Below are positions 62,968 through 64,000 of a stretch of DNA of 64,000 nt, piece by piece (within the stretch, counting starts at the first letter, position 1; every line of letters starts with the position of its first letter). The position numbers were made by a program, and so were the translations under genes. Source of the stretch: Pseudomonas poae (lineage in GTDB: Bacteria; Pseudomonadota; Gammaproteobacteria; Pseudomonadales; Pseudomonadaceae); assembly GCA_028869255.1 (NCBI GenBank), contig CP110972.1, forward strand, positions 6,300,001 to 6,364,000. The letters are read 5' to 3'. The notes beneath the pieces are model-generated. The model was given only the letters and a program-made list of their open reading frames with translations, was not told where the DNA came from and ran no database searches.

Positions 62968-64000
62968 ATGTCTGGTAATCGTGGTGTCGTGTATCTCGGC
63001 AACGGCAAGGTCGAAGTACAGAAAATCGACTATCCCAAAATGCAGGACCCCCGTGGCAGGAAGATTGAGCACGGCGTCATCCTGCGCGTGGTCTCCACCA
63101 ACATCTGCGGCTCCGACCAACACATGGTGCGCGGCCGCACTACTGCCCAGACCGGCCTGGTGCTGGGGCATGAAATCACCGGCGAAGTCATCGAGAAGGG
63201 CAGCGACGTCGAAAACCTGAAAATCGGCGATCTGGTCTCGGTGCCGTTCAACGTGGCGTGCGGCCGCTGCCGCTCCTGCAAAGAGCAACACACCGGCGTG
63301 TGCCTCACCGTCAACCCGGCCCGTGCCGGTGGCGCCTACGGCTACGTCGACATGGGCGACTGGACTGGCGGCCAGGCCGAGTACGTGCTGGTGCCGTACG
63401 CCGACTTCAACCTGCTGAAACTGCCGGACCGCGACAAGGCCATGGAGAAAATCCGCGACCTGACCTGCCTCTCCGACATCCTCCCCACCGGCTATCACGG
63501 TGCCGTTACCGCCGGCGTCGGCCCAGGCAGCACCGTGTACATCGCGGGTGCCGGCCCGGTCGGTCTGGCCGCTGCGGCTTCCGCACGCCTGCTCGGCGCG
63601 GCGGTGGTGATCATCGGCGACGTCAACCCAGTGCGACTGGCCCACGCCAAGGCCCAGGGTTTTGAAATTGCCGACCTGTCCAAGGACACCCCATTGCACG
63701 AACAGATCGCCGCGTTACTCGGCGAGCCGGAAGTCGACTGCGCCGTCGACGCCGTAGGCTTTGAAGCCCGTGGTCACGGCCATGAAGGCGCCAAGGCGGA
63801 GGCCCCGGCCACCGTCCTCAACTCGCTGATGGGCGTGGTGCGCGTGGCGGGCAAGATCGGCATCCCCGGCCTGTACGTGACCGAAGACCCGGGCGCGGTC
63901 GACGCGGCGGCGAAAATGGGCAGCCTGAGCATTCGCTTTGGTTTGGGCTGGGCGAAATCCCACAGCTTCCACACCGGGCAAACCCCGGTGATGAAGTACA
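62968..64000 (+). CDS. fdhA: glutathione-independent formaldehyde dehydrogenase (3' end outside window)
   Basis: A zinc-dependent alcohol dehydrogenase-type enzyme that oxidises formaldehyde to formate with NAD, without glutathione. The first 344 residues are present. The catalytic zinc region is NICGSDQH, the structural zinc cysteines are in CGRCRSCKEQHTGVC, and the NAD fold is YIAGAGPVGLAAAASA. AGGTGA precedes the ATG. It disposes of formaldehyde from GbcA and sarcosine oxidation. The gene runs off the window with no stop. Confidence 0.95.
   Translation, partial: MSGNRGVVYLGNGKVEVQKIDYPKMQDPRGRKIEHGVILRVVSTNICGSDQHMVRGRTTAQTGLVLGHEITGEVIEKGSDVENLKIGDLVSVPFNVACGRCRSCKEQHTGVCLTVNPARAGGAYGYVDMGDWTGGQAEYVLVPYADFNLLKLPDRDKAMEKIRDLTCLSDILPTGYHGAVTAGVGPGSTVYIAGAGPVGLAAAASARLLGAAVVIIGDVNPVRLAHAKAQGFEIADLSKDTPLHEQIAALLGEPEVDCAVDAVGFEARGHGHEGAKAEAPATVLNSLMGVVRVAGKIGIPGLYVTEDPGAVDAAAKMGSLSIRFGLGWAKSHSFHTGQTPVMKY

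Overview
The window is a 64 kb stretch of a Pseudomonas chromosome, most likely from the P. fluorescens group. The evidence is the high-GC codon use, the gene order choline to glycine betaine to dimethylglycine to sarcosine (matching the P. aeruginosa betA-fdhA region as I remember it), and a very dense set of inverted-repeat REP elements with GTGGGAGC/GTGGCGAGC arms typical of that group. I see no phage, transposase, CRISPR array, tRNA or rRNA.

Layout. 1-15 kb: end of fba, then a mixed housekeeping block: a small protein behind a structured leader RNA, a frameshifted PL7 alginate lyase, a REC-PAS-GGDEF-EAL protein, YgjP-type metallopeptidase, wHTH protein, ElaA-like acetyltransferase, a periplasmic binding protein, YccS-type membrane protein, HI0933-type flavoprotein, DbpA helicase, an MdtD-like exporter and a frameshifted RhlA-like hydrolase. 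15-18 kb: a TldD/TldE-like pair. 18-28 kb: choline uptake and oxidation (betA, betB, betI, betT, cbcVWX). 28-31 kb: sdaB and the regulator gbdR. 32-37 kb: carnitine catabolism (cdhB-type thioesterase, cdhA, cdhC, caiX) with divergent cdhR. 37-39.5 kb: accessory genes (orphan AAA ATPase, DUF3010, DUF3592, LprI-like). 39.7-47.5 kb: dimethylglycine demethylation operon (M19-like protein, DUF5943, dgcA, dgcB, etfA, etfB). 47.5-50.2 kb: a noncoding cluster of DnaA-box-like sequences in four tandem imperfect repeats, then two tandem paralogues of an uncharacterised family. 50.2-53 kb: divergent gbcA/gbcB. 53-64 kb: ltaE, a TraX-like protein, then glyA-soxBDAG-purU-fdhA.

How it works together. BetT and CbcXWV import choline-type quaternary amines. 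BetA and BetB oxidise choline to glycine betaine. Carnitine is oxidised by CdhA, cleaved by CdhC and released by the thioesterase, also giving glycine betaine. GbcAB makes dimethylglycine, DgcAB with the private ETF makes sarcosine, and SoxBDAG makes glycine. The methyl groups leave as formaldehyde or methylene-THF and are handled by FdhA, PurU and GlyA. GlyA turns glycine into serine, which SdaB deaminates to pyruvate. BetI, GbdR and CdhR supply choline, betaine and carnitine sensing.

Quality warning. Five unrelated genes each carry a single-base frameshift, mostly in short homopolymers, including dgcA and etfA, which this pathway needs. Uncorrected sequencing indels are the simplest explanation. 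The strongest candidates for something new are the DnaA-box cluster (47.6-48.3 kb), the tandem paralogues beside it, the three-stem leader RNA near 1.4 kb and an orphan terminator-ended transcript near 31.8 kb.
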